The notes: generated from the letters alone by a model not told the origin. A DNA stretch of 31,385 nucleotides from Thermotogaceae bacterium (GCA_021161105.1 JAGHBG010000099.1:1-31385); one strand, 5' to 3'. Positions 1 to 8,964 are shown, counted from the first letter of the stretch. Translations and numbers: made by a program.

Positions 1-1188
1 CAGCATAGCAACACCGGCGAATGTCAATCCTCCCCCAACTCCTGCTATGTCTGCAAGGTATCCAACAAGGGGAGCCATAGATGCTTTGAAGATAGTTTTT
101 ATCTGTGATTCAACTGATAAAGTAGAAGTAAGTGCTGAAGAAGGAGCTCTTTCGCTTATATAGGCAACCATGAGAGGTTTTCTCAGGTTTTGAAGCACAT
201 ATATAACGACGAAGAAAATAGCTGTCAGAATGGGAAATTCAAAGTTCATTGATATTCCCGAGAGCAAGATTGAAATGGCAGCGAAGATGAAGATGGAATT
301 TACCGCAAATTCTATGCTTTTTACCTTCTTTACAAATTTTCCAGAGCTCCTTGAAGCATAGCTTGTCATGAGATAAACAAAGAAGTATACGATTCCAACG
401 ACTATAGCTGTTCTTTGATAGCTCCTCAAACCGAGGAATATGGGTAGGGAGAGAGCCAGAGTTTTCAGTACGGGCTGCAGGTACGATTTGGAGATACCAA
501 AAGATCCATCAAATATGGCGCTGTTTATAATGGGTTTTAAAACCTTCCAGTTTTTTAATACGGAAATGAAATCAAGAAAAGCTTTCTTTTTGGATTTTTT
601 CTTTAGTGTGACTTCTCCTTCCAGGTATTTTGGATAGGTTGCGAGGTTTATAAGGTTCAATGTGTAAGGAATAAGGGCAAAAAGAAAGACATTTCTGTAG
701 TTTTTGGTGAATATCACAACAATAGCCGATAATATGGCGTTGAAGGCAGAACCAAGCTGAGAGAATGAACGTGTGGCACCGTAATACTCAACTTTTAAAT
801 CGTACATGTTGTTTATTTTCAGATATTCGTAAATCATGGATTTGTGTGTTCCTGTTCTGAATGTATCTCCAAGAGCTATTAAGATCATCCCAAGGGAGAG
901 CATCCAGAAGTGATGAAAGAAGTAGAATATTAGGAATGCAACGATGTATGAAGCCATTGAAAATACCATTGATCTTCTTCTACCATAAAGGTCTGCAACT
1001 ATACCCGTTGGGATCTCCAGGATATATGTAGAGACCTCGGAGATTGAAAAAAGAAAACCTATATGGAGGAAAGAAAGTCCAAGAGATCTGAAGTAAAGTA
1101 TAAAAAACGGCTCGTAAAAATTGAGGTTTTTCAAAAAGCCGTAGGCTGCGAATCTAACAAACTGGAAGTCTTTCTTAAACTTTGCCAT
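1..1188 (-). CDS. MFS transporter, C-terminus cut by window edge
   Basis: A major facilitator superfamily permease of the inner membrane. The 396 codons present are open from ATG at 1188 to the window edge; the C-terminal end is missing. The N-terminus begins MAKFKKDFQF and carries a series of hydrophobic helices. The diagnostic loop between helices 2 and 3 reads EIPTGIVADLYGRRRS, the MFS motif A (G-x-x-x-D-x-x-G-R-R), as in drug/metabolite efflux-type members. Substrate cannot be told. It starts only 5 bases after the DegV stop, so it is the last visible gene of a minus-strand operon with DHH, glucokinase and DegV. Its ribosome binding site is weak, which suggests translation coupled to DegV. 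Confidence 0.88.
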   Translation of the reverse strand, partial: MAKFKKDFQFVRFAAYGFLKNLNFYEPFFILYFRSLGLSFLHIGFLFSISEVSTYILEIPTGIVADLYGRRRSMVFSMASYIVAFLIFYFFHHFWMLSLGMILIALGDTFRTGTHKSMIYEYLKINNMYDLKVEYYGATRSFSQLGSAFNAILSAIVVIFTKNYRNVFLFALIPYTLNLINLATYPKYLEGEVTLKKKSKKKAFLDFISVLKNWKVLKPIINSAIFDGSFGISKSYLQPVLKTLALSLPIFLGLRSYQRTAIVVGIVYFFVYLMTSYASRSSGKFVKKVKSIEFAVNSIFIFAAISILLSGISMNFEFPILTAIFFVVIYVLQNLRKPLMVAYISERAPSSALTSTLSVESQIKTIFKASMAPLVGYLADIAGVGGGLTFAGVAML

Positions 1189-1193
1189 TTTTT

Positions 1194-2072
1194 TTAGTCT
1201 GTCTCACCCCTAAATCTTTCTAAAGCTATTCCTACCATTCCCGGTGCAACATGCTTTGTGATAACTTTACCTGTAAGCGCTTTATCCATAAAGACAACAT
1301 CATACTTTTCCTTTATTGCCTTTGTTACGATTTCTGCTTCTTCGCGGGCTCCAGCTGTTATAGAGAGGTAATTTACCTTTTCTCCTTCTTTAAAACCTGC
1401 TTCGTCAAGCTTTGAGAGAAGCAAATTTACAGCCTTGTTAACTCCTCTTGCTTTTCCAAAGGGTTCCATCGTACCATCCTGCTTTATGTAAATACCTACT
1501 TTCATTCTAAGCATGCTTCCCAGAAATCCCTGAAATTTATTTATTCTCCCGCCTTTTACAAGATACTCGAAATTTGATACATAAAAGACAGCCTGATAAT
1601 CATTACTATCGAAACGCTCTTTCATTATTTTCATTATTTCCTGACTATCTTTTCCCTGATTTGCAAGCAGACGTGCCGTTCTTGCCATAAGGGCAACTAT
1701 TGATGAAGCTCTGAGTGTATCAAAAATGTAAACAGGGATCTCCACTTCTTTTGCTGCGAGTGTTGCGCTGTTAAATGTACCTGACATCTGGGTGGATATG
1801 GTTAAAACAAGAATCTCATCATACCCTTTCTCCATTAGTTCTTTGTATTTGGCGACAAAATCAGGGACTGTTGGCTGGGAGGTATCTGGCACTTCTTCTG
1901 ATTCCATCAGCCTTTGATAAAATTTCATTTTTTCCTCATCAAGCCATGTGTCTTTCTCCTGTGAGCCGTCTGGCCATATTATGTAAAGAGGTACCACATC
2001 TATATCATATTTTTCAAGAAAATGCTCCGGAAGATCTGCCGTACTGTCGACAATTATTTTTATCTTTTTCAT
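1194..2072 (-). CDS. DegV family lipid-binding protein
   Basis: A 292-residue DegV/EDD-fold protein. The N-terminus (KIKIIVDSTADLPEHFLEKY) and the later VVPLYI segment are the hallmark of the family, and TSQPTVPDF and TISTQMSGTFNSA match the fatty-acid binding region. Known family members bind a fatty acid in the cytoplasm, and in Firmicutes serve as the FakB subunit presenting it to the kinase FakA. No FakA-type kinase is in this window, so a role in fatty-acid phosphorylation is only inference. The start ATG at 2072 has a strong GGAGGTG site about 6 bases upstream. The gene begins 2 bases after the glucokinase stop and is clearly co-transcribed with it. Confidence 0.92.
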   Translation of the reverse strand: MKKIKIIVDSTADLPEHFLEKYDIDVVPLYIIWPDGSQEKDTWLDEEKMKFYQRLMESEEVPDTSQPTVPDFVAKYKELMEKGYDEILVLTISTQMSGTFNSATLAAKEVEIPVYIFDTLRASSIVALMARTARLLANQGKDSQEIMKIMKERFDSNDYQAVFYVSNFEYLVKGGRINKFQGFLGSMLRMKVGIYIKQDGTMEPFGKARGVNKAVNLLLSKLDEAGFKEGEKVNYLSITAGAREEAEIVTKAIKEKYDVVFMDKALTGKVITKHVAPGMVGIALERFRGETD

Positions 2073-2074
2073 TT

Positions 2075-2998
2075 TTACACCTCCAATCTCTCAAGTGCTA
2101 CAGATGCTGCTCCCAGAACCCCGGAATCGTCAAGGAGTTTGCTTATAACGATTTCGTAGGTTCCTTCAAAACTGGGCATTACTCTTCTTTTAACTTCCTT
2201 TTTAAGTGGATTAAGTATTAAATCTCCAGCTCTTGCAATTCCTCCTCCGATTATAACAATTTCTGGATTAAATATGTGTATAAATCCGGCTATAGCAATT
2301 CCCAATGATTCTACCATAATATCCCTGATCCTCACTACAAGTTCATCTCCCATTCTTGCTGCGTCCATTACAACTTTTGCCGTTATCTTCTCAGACTTGA
2401 ATATTAAGGAGTCAGGATACTTTTTTTTGCCTTCGTTTGCCATACGAACAATAGCTGTAGCAGAAGCAAGCGCTTCTAAACATCCGTAGTTTCCGCAACC
2501 ACATATTGGCCCTCTGGGCATAACTGTTACATGGCCAAGTTCTGCACCTATACCAAGGTGGCCTTTAAGAAGTATCCCATGGGTGATAACTCCTCCTCCA
2601 ACGCCTGTTCCAAGCGTTAAAGCTACTATATGTTTCTTCCCTTTTCCGTCACCAAACCATTTTTCTCCAAGAACAAAAGAATTAGCGTCATTTTCAACAA
2701 AGGTTTTAAGGCCGGTTCTTTCTTCTATCATTTTTGCGAGGGGAACATCTTTCCAATCAGGAAGGTTTGGGGAAAATCTTACAACTCCTTCATATATGGA
2801 GCCCGGACATCCGACTCCAACTGCAGCTGAATCATCTTTTATATCGTTTATGACTCTGGAAATTCTTTCTATGACCCTGACATAACCTTCATGAACATTG
2901 GTGTCTATCTGGACTTTGTTGACTATGCTTTCTTTTTCTGAATCTACAAGTCCTATCGTAGTTGTGGTTCCACCTAAATCGACTCCGACGACCTTCAC
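2075..2998 (-). CDS. glk: ROK family glucokinase
   Basis: A 307-residue ROK-family sugar kinase, most likely the ATP-dependent glucokinase feeding glucose into glycolysis. Seen in the protein: phosphate-binding VDLGGTTTT at residues 6-14, the catalytic Asp in ENDAN (D104), LTLGTGVGGG (128-136), GAELGH (151-156), and the ROK zinc site with H156, C166, C168 and C173 in PRGPICGCGNYGCLEA. The phrases SPNLPDW and PSFEGTYE closely resemble the Thermotoga glucokinase as I recall it. The start is GTG at 2998, overlapping the DHH stop by four bases (GTGA), with AGGTGAG upstream. The order glucokinase-DegV also fits Thermotoga gene order. Another hexose specificity cannot be excluded. Confidence 0.9.
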   Translation of the reverse strand: MKVVGVDLGGTTTTIGLVDSEKESIVNKVQIDTNVHEGYVRVIERISRVINDIKDDSAAVGVGCPGSIYEGVVRFSPNLPDWKDVPLAKMIEERTGLKTFVENDANSFVLGEKWFGDGKGKKHIVALTLGTGVGGGVITHGILLKGHLGIGAELGHVTVMPRGPICGCGNYGCLEALASATAIVRMANEGKKKYPDSLIFKSEKITAKVVMDAARMGDELVVRIRDIMVESLGIAIAGFIHIFNPEIVIIGGGIARAGDLILNPLKKEVKRRVMPSFEGTYEIVISKLLDDSGVLGAASVALERLEV

Positions 2999-3975
2999 TT
3001 TACACTCACCTCTTGCTCCAGTTTTTCAATCAATTCTGGTACTACCATGTTGATCACTTCTTGAGTGCTTTTTCCCTTTATACTTGCACCTGCGGCTCTT
3101 TTATGCCCGCCTCCACCAATGCTTCTTGCAAATTCTGCCAGATCAAACCATTCCTTGCTTCTCATGGAAACATGTATGTGCTTTGGTTCAATTTCCATGA
3201 ACATAACCGCAACTTCAACGCCTCTTATGCTTCTCAGTTCACTAACAAAGCCAGAACTATCGTCCGATGTACAATTATACTTTTCATACATATCCTGAGT
3301 TATATAGGAGTATACAAGAAGTCCGTTTGCTTCTATTTTCATCTTCTCCAGAACTTCTGCAAAGAGTTTGAATTGCTCAAGTTTTTTGTTCTCCAGGATC
3401 ATCCGTGAAATGACGTAAGGTTTTCCACCCTTTTCTACAAGCTTTGTCGCATCTTTATAGGCTCTAATATCAGCGTTGGGATATTGCAAAAATCCTGTGT
3501 CTGTAAGTATTCCCATAAGATTTAAAGTTGCAAGTTTCTCGTCATGCGATACTTCGAGTTTTTCGAGTATTCTGAGTACCATTTGAGCGCATGCTCCGAA
3601 AGTGGGATCAACCCAGCTGTAGTCGGTGAACTTCCGGTGAGTTTGATGGTGATCAACAACAGCAGTTTTAATTTTTCCAATAAGCTCTGCAAATCTACCG
3701 ATTCTATCCGGTGCTGATGAGTCAACTATTAACATGAGATCAGGAGAAAAACTGCTTTTAACAAAGCCATCGTAATTAACAATTTCTTTAACATCTTCGA
3801 GTTCTTCAAATATCCATGGTATTTTCCAGTCAATGGCTGGAATTACTTCTTTGCCCAGCCGCTTCAAAGCTGTATACATTGTTAAAACAGATGAAATGTC
3901 ATCACCATCTGGCATTATATGTCCAACCACAAGGATTCCGTTTGCTTCTTTTAATGCTTTAACTATCTCTTCCAT
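2995..3975 (-). CDS. DHH-DHHA1 phosphoesterase, NrnA-like
   Basis: A 326-residue phosphoesterase of the DHH/DHHA1 superfamily, most like NrnA (oligoribonuclease and pAp phosphatase). Seen: GHIMPDGDD (H19, D23, D25), IVDSSAPDR with D85, the name-giving DHH at 108-110, GILTDTGFLQYPN, and the C-terminal DHHA1 nucleotide-binding GGGGHKRAAG. These residues bind two Mn ions in the family. The usual short NrnA length (about 310-330) fits. The segment after PDGD reads DISSVL where most relatives have DAIGS, a mild divergence. Start ATG at 3975 has AAGGAGG 7 bases upstream. It follows the reverse gyrase stop by 41 bases and overlaps glucokinase, so it links the topoisomerase and sugar-kinase genes in one transcription direction. 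Confidence 0.9.
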   Translation of the reverse strand: MEEIVKALKEANGILVVGHIMPDGDDISSVLTMYTALKRLGKEVIPAIDWKIPWIFEELEDVKEIVNYDGFVKSSFSPDLMLIVDSSAPDRIGRFAELIGKIKTAVVDHHQTHRKFTDYSWVDPTFGACAQMVLRILEKLEVSHDEKLATLNLMGILTDTGFLQYPNADIRAYKDATKLVEKGGKPYVISRMILENKKLEQFKLFAEVLEKMKIEANGLLVYSYITQDMYEKYNCTSDDSSGFVSELRSIRGVEVAVMFMEIEPKHIHVSMRSKEWFDLAEFARSIGGGGHKRAAGASIKGKSTQEVINMVVPELIEKLEQEVSVK

Positions 3976-4016
3976 TGTTACGCCTCCTTGAATTCGAATG
4001 TTGGTAAGAAATTATA

Positions 4017-7000
4017 TCACTTATTTTTTATTGTGATGGCATCTTCATAAATGGACTTTAAAACTTCCATATAGTCAATTTCTGCTCTTTCAACTTTGTC
4101 CATCATTTCTTCAAGTTTTCTTGTTGTTTCATCCGTGACAAATTTTGTGTAATTCTCTTTCAAAAATTCATAAACTCTCTTTCCCAAAGCAGTTGGCCAC
4201 AGACGATTGTATTTATCCTCTTTAATATACCCTCTTTTGAAGAGTATTTCCACAATTTTAGCATAAGTGGATGGTCTGCCGATTTTTCTGCTTTTCATCT
4301 CCTCTATTATCTTTGCCTGGGTGTATAGCGGAACAGTATGTTTTTTATAATGTTTTATGTTTTCAACTTTTGCCCATCCAGCTTTGTAGTGGAACGTCTC
4401 AACAGGTTTAATCAAATTCCAGCCATCTTCGATTATTTTCTTAATGACTTCGTCTTCAATCTGTGAGTTTCCAAATTTTATCCTCACCCTTTGCTTTTTA
4501 ACTTTAACCGCTTTTGATTGGCTTTGAAGGAACCTTTCGTAAATCATTCTGTAGACATTTATATGTTTTCTGGTTATACCCTTTAAAATACCTTCGTAAA
4601 TCATCTCTTCTATTTCGTCTGGCGAAACCGCTTTTGCAGGTCGGATGGCTTCATGAGCACCTTCTCCGCCCCCCAACCAGCCTCTTGCCCTGTATATTTC
4701 CAACAAATTCATTCTTTCAAAGATTTTCTTTGCAATATTTTTCCCGACATCTGATATTCTTGTAGAATCTGTTCTATGATATGTTATGAATCCATGTTCA
4801 AAAAGATCCTGGAGTATGCTCATAATTTCAGCTACATGGTACTTGTATCTTGAGGATATTTCAGAGAGCGCAGAATCTGTTGTGTAGGGCGGGAGAGGAT
4901 TTAAAATATCTTCAATTTCTTCTACTATTTCTACATAAGCTTTGCTTTCCTCTATTTTTCCTTCGGCTTCTAAATTTCTTCCGTTTATCTTAAAACTTGT
5001 GAATTGTTTTTCGCTCTCTTTGTATTCCTTTTCTCTCTCAACTATCCATCCAAGTACGGTGCTTTGAACTCTTCCAGCGGAAAGCTGTCTGTTTTTAAAC
5101 CTTTGCTGAACGATTTGTGATAGTTCAAATCCAACCCATCTATCCTGAACTCTTCTTACAACCTGAGCTTTAACAAGGTCTTCGTTATAGTTTCCTGGAG
5201 ATTGGAATCTTCTTTTGAATTCCTGTCTGGTTATTTCATGGAGTGCCAATCTTTTTACATTGCCATTAACAGGTTTTATGTATTGTATAACATCATAGGA
5301 GATTTTTTCTCCTTCTGTATCTGGGTCTGTTGCTACCAGAACTTCATCAACTTCCAAAGCAATATCTCTCAGACTTTTTATAACTGCTGTCTTATCATCG
5401 ATATCTTCGGAACCACATATTGGGCAGACCGAGCTATCTGTTGTGAATTGATAACCACAACTTTTGCATCTTTTGATTGTCGTGTAAACTGGAATGAAAC
5501 TTTCTTGCACTTTAACTCCATGGAATCCTTCATCAGTGACGAGGTCATATACATGGCCCCTTGTTGCAGTGAAGATAACTATGTTGTTGTCGTAAACTGA
5601 TTCATAAGCGTAAATTCCTTCGTATTTTCTTGATGATAACCTTCCAAAAAACGATGAGATGGTAGATGCCTTTGTGGGTGATTCAACAATAAAAAGAACG
5701 GATTTGAAATCATAACTTTTTTCATCTTTTCTTTGCCTTGTCAGTATAACTTCTTCTAATTCTTTGTTCCAGTCAACCTCCTCAAAATCTTTCCAATCCT
5801 CTTCTACAAGCCACTCGAGTCTTTCTTTAAGAATTTCGAAGAGTTTATCATTATCTTCAAGAAGAACCGATATGCCCTTTGTAAGGCCTCCTTTTGTAAA
5901 TCTTGATGCTCTTCCAGAGCCCTGTATATAGGTAAGAACGTCAGGCACCAGAACTTTATTGTCTTTGATTTCAAATTGCGAAAATACTTCCCTTGCTTTT
6001 TCAAGCCACTCTTCATCAGAAATTGAGATCTTTTTTCTGAATTCATCAAGGCTTTTTACTTTATCAATAGAGTAAAACATCTTTTTGAAAGTCTCTCCAT
6101 GGTCGATGAATTCCTTTAAAACTTTCTTTAAAACAAATCCTGGTGCTTTCTCTTTTTCCAGATTGAATTCAAAATGTGGTGTCCCGTAGAATACAACCGC
6201 TTTGATTCTTTCTGGTATATCTATTCCTCTGACCAGCTTTCCGTAATAACTGCTCACACCAGCAACGATATTTATTTTTCCCTCTTTAAAATTCTCTATT
6301 ACCTTTTCTTCAGAGGAGATTACGCTTTCTATGTTGTAGCTTTCTTCTTTTAACCTGTTAACCACTTCTGAAAGTTCCTCTTTTGCGTTGAAAAAGAGAA
6401 TCACACCATCTTTTAATATATCAAGAACTTTTTTGAGGTTTTTGTAATCTTTTGCTTTAACTCTGACATTGGTGATGTTTCTGCTGCTTACAACAAGGCT
6501 TCCTATATCAAATCCAAGGATTTCCCTGAATAGGTAATGTCTTAAACCCTTTGGTTTTGCCGTAGCCGAGGAAACTACAAGAACACCAACATTTTTTACA
6601 TTTACTTTTTCGTTTCTCCTGCCTAAAATGTTTCTGTAAGCTTTTTCTATTGTAACTTTGTCAATACCAAGTAAAAGCAAAATTTTGTCTATATTTTTTG
6701 ATGATTTCAGTATTGCATCAACGTCATCGACAAATATAAAGTCAAATTTTTTGTCTTTTATATACTCAAAATTTCTTGAAATGAACTGAGTTGATACTGC
6801 AAGAACATTGAACTTTCCCTCTTTTATTTTGTCCAGGTTTTCCTTTTTTTCTTTTGGCGGAAGCTTTGATGTGTATTTTAAGACTTTTTTTGAGCCAAGT
6901 TGCTTTAACTTCTCATAAATCTGATTAACCAGAAGGACTGTTGGAAGCACTAATAAAACTTTCTTTTTTTTCTTTTCAAAATAAAGTGAGGAAAGAACAC

Positions 7001-7325
7001 CAAACGTTGTTTTTCCCATCCCTGTTGGAGCAATTGCTGTGAAACTTTTATTTAAAAGCACTCTTTTTATCCACAATCTTTGAAATCCATTGGGTTTTAC
7101 ACCAAGCTTTTCCTCAAAGAAATTTTCAACTTCTTTATACTTTTCTTTAAATTCGTGTAATTTTTTATAATTTTTCAAATTTCCGCTGTTTACAAGGTAT
7201 TTGTACACGTCCGCACTTTCATCGGGCAGGCAAGCTTCACATGGAAGTCCTTTTAAATTTCTTACATCTGTATTTTTGCCATAGCAGTTCATACAGGAGT
7301 GATAAAATTCCAGACCCACAGCCAA
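4017..7325 (-). CDS. rgy: Reverse gyrase (helicase-topoisomerase I fusion)
   Basis: Introduces positive supercoils with ATP; the hallmark enzyme of thermophiles. With the TTG start at 7325 the protein has 1102 residues, near the Thermotoga length. In order: zinc finger Cys 11, 14, 29, 32; Walker A PTGMGKTT (Lys105); DDVD at 200-203; helicase motif QGSGRASR at 468-475; TOPRIM domain with Glu548 (VESPTKAS) and DPDTEGE (667-673); a second zinc finger Cys 620, 623, 634, 637; catalytic Tyr849 in ITYHRTDST; GRPSTYA near the C-terminus. The frame is open upstream to 7460, but that part overlaps the rhomboid gene. The TTG lies 14 bases past the rhomboid stop, has AAAGGGAGATG just before it, and gives MAVGLEFYHSC, closely matching the Thermotoga N-terminus. 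Confidence 0.96.
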   Translation of the reverse strand: MAVGLEFYHSCMNCYGKNTDVRNLKGLPCEACLPDESADVYKYLVNSGNLKNYKKLHEFKEKYKEVENFFEEKLGVKPNGFQRLWIKRVLLNKSFTAIAPTGMGKTTFGVLSSLYFEKKKKKVLLVLPTVLLVNQIYEKLKQLGSKKVLKYTSKLPPKEKKENLDKIKEGKFNVLAVSTQFISRNFEYIKDKKFDFIFVDDVDAILKSSKNIDKILLLLGIDKVTIEKAYRNILGRRNEKVNVKNVGVLVVSSATAKPKGLRHYLFREILGFDIGSLVVSSRNITNVRVKAKDYKNLKKVLDILKDGVILFFNAKEELSEVVNRLKEESYNIESVISSEEKVIENFKEGKINIVAGVSSYYGKLVRGIDIPERIKAVVFYGTPHFEFNLEKEKAPGFVLKKVLKEFIDHGETFKKMFYSIDKVKSLDEFRKKISISDEEWLEKAREVFSQFEIKDNKVLVPDVLTYIQGSGRASRFTKGGLTKGISVLLEDNDKLFEILKERLEWLVEEDWKDFEEVDWNKELEEVILTRQRKDEKSYDFKSVLFIVESPTKASTISSFFGRLSSRKYEGIYAYESVYDNNIVIFTATRGHVYDLVTDEGFHGVKVQESFIPVYTTIKRCKSCGYQFTTDSSVCPICGSEDIDDKTAVIKSLRDIALEVDEVLVATDPDTEGEKISYDVIQYIKPVNGNVKRLALHEITRQEFKRRFQSPGNYNEDLVKAQVVRRVQDRWVGFELSQIVQQRFKNRQLSAGRVQSTVLGWIVEREKEYKESEKQFTSFKINGRNLEAEGKIEESKAYVEIVEEIEDILNPLPPYTTDSALSEISSRYKYHVAEIMSILQDLFEHGFITYHRTDSTRISDVGKNIAKKIFERMNLLEIYRARGWLGGGEGAHEAIRPAKAVSPDEIEEMIYEGILKGITRKHINVYRMIYERFLQSQSKAVKVKKQRVRIKFGNSQIEDEVIKKIIEDGWNLIKPVETFHYKAGWAKVENIKHYKKHTVPLYTQAKIIEEMKSRKIGRPSTYAKIVEILFKRGYIKEDKYNRLWPTALGKRVYEFLKENYTKFVTDETTRKLEEMMDKVERAEIDYMEVLKSIYEDAITIKNK

Positions 7326-7339
7326 AATTTCATCTCCCT

Positions 7340-8092
7340 TTAACTGCTGAACATTATTATGTCGTAAATTATGAGATATATGAATGATACAACCGCCAGC
7401 ACAACAAATGCCATACCAATCAAAAACCATATGACTTCCTTTCTTTGAGATTGATACCACGGATTTGTCCAGAAGTCTTTTCTGAAGATTCTTCTTATCG
7501 TTTCAGATATGGGAATATGGTAGGAGTAACCTCCGGCAGGTATGATTTTTCCAAGTAAAATTCCGGCTATCAATCCGCCGATGTGGGCAGCGTTGTTTAT
7601 ATGGCTTCCTGGAATAAAACCGTAGATAACATTTATAATAATCATTGGAAGAACGCCCATAGCCAGTGATTTCATATAATACGCTGTTTCCTCTTTATAA
7701 CCAGTTATGAAAATAGCTCCTGCAAGTCCAAAAATGGCTCCACTTGCACCTACAGAGAGTGAGTTGTAATAGAAGAATTGAGTTGCTATATTTCCTGCTA
7801 TTCCGGAAATAAAGTAAATAATCAGCATCTTCCATTCGCCGTAAACCATTTCTATTATGTATCCAAGCTGGTACAGTGCGTACATATTAAAGGCTATATG
7901 TAGAATTCCTCCATGTACAAAAAGTGCTGTGACTATTCTGAACCACTGCCCTTGAGAAACTAAAGGGCCGTACTGGGCACCAAAAACGAGGAAGTCATAT
8001 GGGCCAAATCTCCTTCCAAAAATTAGCATGGCAAGGTATAAAACCACATTGACAACTATTAAAAAAGTCGTTACTCTCATGTTATTTCTCAT
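7340..8092 (-). CDS. Rhomboid family intramembrane serine protease
   Basis: A 250-residue membrane protease of the rhomboid family, cleaving transmembrane substrates inside the lipid bilayer. Six or more hydrophobic segments are visible. The catalytic dyad is Ser117 in GASGAIFG and His170 in NNAAHIGGLIAG. The family's oxyanion-side motif is present as HIAFNMYAL (His65, Asn69). The start ATG at 8092 is chosen because GGAGGG lies 7 bases upstream; an alternative ATG is four codons later. It lies downstream of spoVS and its terminator, and the reverse gyrase start is 14 bases after its stop, so rhomboid and reverse gyrase probably share a transcript. Its substrate is unknown. Confidence 0.93.
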   Translation of the reverse strand: MRNNMRVTTFLIVVNVVLYLAMLIFGRRFGPYDFLVFGAQYGPLVSQGQWFRIVTALFVHGGILHIAFNMYALYQLGYIIEMVYGEWKMLIIYFISGIAGNIATQFFYYNSLSVGASGAIFGLAGAIFITGYKEETAYYMKSLAMGVLPMIIINVIYGFIPGSHINNAAHIGGLIAGILLGKIIPAGGYSYHIPISETIRRIFRKDFWTNPWYQSQRKEVIWFLIGMAFVVLAVVSFIYLIIYDIIMFSS

Positions 8093-8118
8093 ATAGATCC
8101 CTCCAGTGGAGCTTTAAT

Positions 8119-8147
8119 AAAAACAAAACCCCGCTAAAAGCGGGGCT
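8119..8147 (-). terminator. Rho-independent terminator after spoVS
   Basis: On the minus strand CCCCGC-TTTTA-GCGGGG forms a perfect 6-bp GC stem with a 5-base loop, followed by TTTTGTTTTTATT. It lies 20 bases downstream of the spoVS stop and just before the rhomboid ribosome binding site, so it would end the tRNA/spoVS transcript or reduce read-through into rhomboid and reverse gyrase. Confidence 0.85.
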
Positions 8148-8166
8148 GGTCTTCATGAAACTTATA

Positions 8167-8430
8167 TCACTCTCTCGGGAAAACGATAAACTTGATTCCT
8201 GTTTTTTTCTCGCCGTCAATCTCGACGTCAGCAAAAGCTGGCACACAAACAAGATCAACACCACTTGGTGCAAGGTATCCTCTTGCAATTGCAATAGCTT
8301 TAATAGCCTGGTTGACGGCACCGGCACCAATGGCCTGAAGTTCTGCTTTACCATTTTCCCTGATAACTCCTGCGAGCGCTCCAGCTACCTTGTTAGGATT
8401 GGAGTTAGAAGCTACTTTTAAAACTTCCAT
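8167..8430 (-). CDS. spoVS: Stage V sporulation protein S (SpoVS)
   Basis: An 87-residue SpoVS protein, recognisable along its entire length: MEVLKVASNSNPNKVAGALAG, then the GAGAVNQAIKAIAIARG stretch and a C-terminal GIKFIVFPRE. The Alba-like fold of the family suggests nucleic-acid binding, but the molecular role is poorly defined. It is known in Thermotogota and other non-spore formers, so it does not imply sporulation here. The start has AAGGGGGT 7 bases upstream. It begins about 50 bases after the last tRNA on the same strand, and no good separate promoter is visible in that gap, so it may be read from the tRNA promoter. A strong terminator follows it. Confidence 0.95.
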   Translation of the reverse strand: MEVLKVASNSNPNKVAGALAGVIRENGKAELQAIGAGAVNQAIKAIAIARGYLAPSGVDLVCVPAFADVEIDGEKKTGIKFIVFPRE

Positions 8431-8480
8431 GTTCTTACCCCCTTCGTTGTTATGATGTTATAGAGCATTTGTTTCGCCGG

Positions 8481-8557
8481 TGGCGCGCCCGGCAGGACTC
8501 GAACCCGCAGCCACCTGATCCGAAGTCAGGCGCTCTATCCAGTTGAGCTACGGGCGC
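8481..8557 (-). tRNA. tRNA-Arg (anticodon TCG)
   Basis: Minus-strand cloverleaf: acceptor GCGCCCG pairs with CGGGCGC, D-arm GCTC/GAGC, anticodon stem CCTGA/TCAGG with loop CTTCGGA (anticodon TCG), T-loop TTCGAGT. The discriminator is G and the 3' CCA is encoded (8481-8483). Last of a five-tRNA cluster. Confidence 0.95.
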
Positions 8558-8562
8558 CACCC

Positions 8563-8639
8563 TGGGGTGGCCAGTGGGATTCGAACCCACGACCACCTGA
8601 TCCACAGTCAGGCGCTCTACCAGCTGAGCTATGGCCACC
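8563..8639 (-). tRNA. tRNA-His (anticodon GTG)
   Basis: Minus-strand cloverleaf: acceptor GTGGCCA/TGGCCAC with the extra G(-1) at 8639 facing discriminator C, the identity mark of tRNA-His. Anticodon loop CTGTGGA gives GTG; T-loop TTCGAAT; CCA is encoded at 8563-8565. Confidence 0.96.
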
Positions 8640-8647
8640 ACGAATAG

Positions 8648-8721
8648 CGCGCCCGGTGGGATTCGAACCCACAGCCCTCGGATTAGAAATCCGATGCTCT
8701 ATCCTGTTGAGCTACGGGCGC
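8648..8721 (-). tRNA. tRNA-Arg (anticodon TCT), CCA not encoded
   Basis: Minus-strand cloverleaf: acceptor GCGCCCG/CGGGCGC, anticodon stem TCGGA/TCCGA with loop TTTCTAA (anticodon TCT, reads AGA/AGG), T-loop TTCGAAT, discriminator G. The three bases after the discriminator are CTA, so CCA must be added by nucleotidyltransferase, unlike the other four tRNAs in the cluster. Confidence 0.94.
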
Positions 8722-8740
8722 TTTCAAAGACCAATATAAA

Positions 8741-8816
<76 letters not shown>

Positions 8817-8825
8817 CCGCTTTAC

Positions 8826-8901
8826 TGGTCGGGGAGAGAGGACTTGAACCTCCGGCCTCCTGCTCCCAAGGCAGGCGCGCTCCCACCTGCGCTACTCCCC
8901 G
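8826..8901 (-). tRNA. tRNA-Pro (anticodon TGG)
   Basis: Minus-strand cloverleaf: acceptor CGGGGAG/CTCCCCG, D-stem GCGC/GCGC, anticodon stem CCTGC/GCAGG with loop CTTGGGA (anticodon TGG), T-loop TTCAAGT, discriminator A, CCA encoded at 8826-8828. First of the five tRNAs, directly behind the promoter at 8925-8953. Confidence 0.95.
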
Positions 8902-8924
8902 ACCTGTTATGTATCCGTGGATGT

Positions 8925-8953
8925 ATATTAGCAGTATTTTACATCTTAGTCAA
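8925..8953 (-). promoter_or_regulatory. Sigma-70 type promoter of the tRNA cluster
   Basis: On the minus strand TTGACT (-35, 8948-8953), a 17-base spacer and TATAAT-like TAATAT (-10, 8925-8930) lie 23 bases before tRNA-Pro. Spacing is ideal and both hexamers match well. It should drive all five tRNAs and possibly spoVS. Confidence 0.8.
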
Positions 8954-8964
8954 GATATTTTGAT

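Noticed and set aside
7326..7460. N-terminal extension of reverse gyrase
   Set aside because: It is within the rhomboid gene in another frame and has no family similarity; the TTG at 7325 has better signals.
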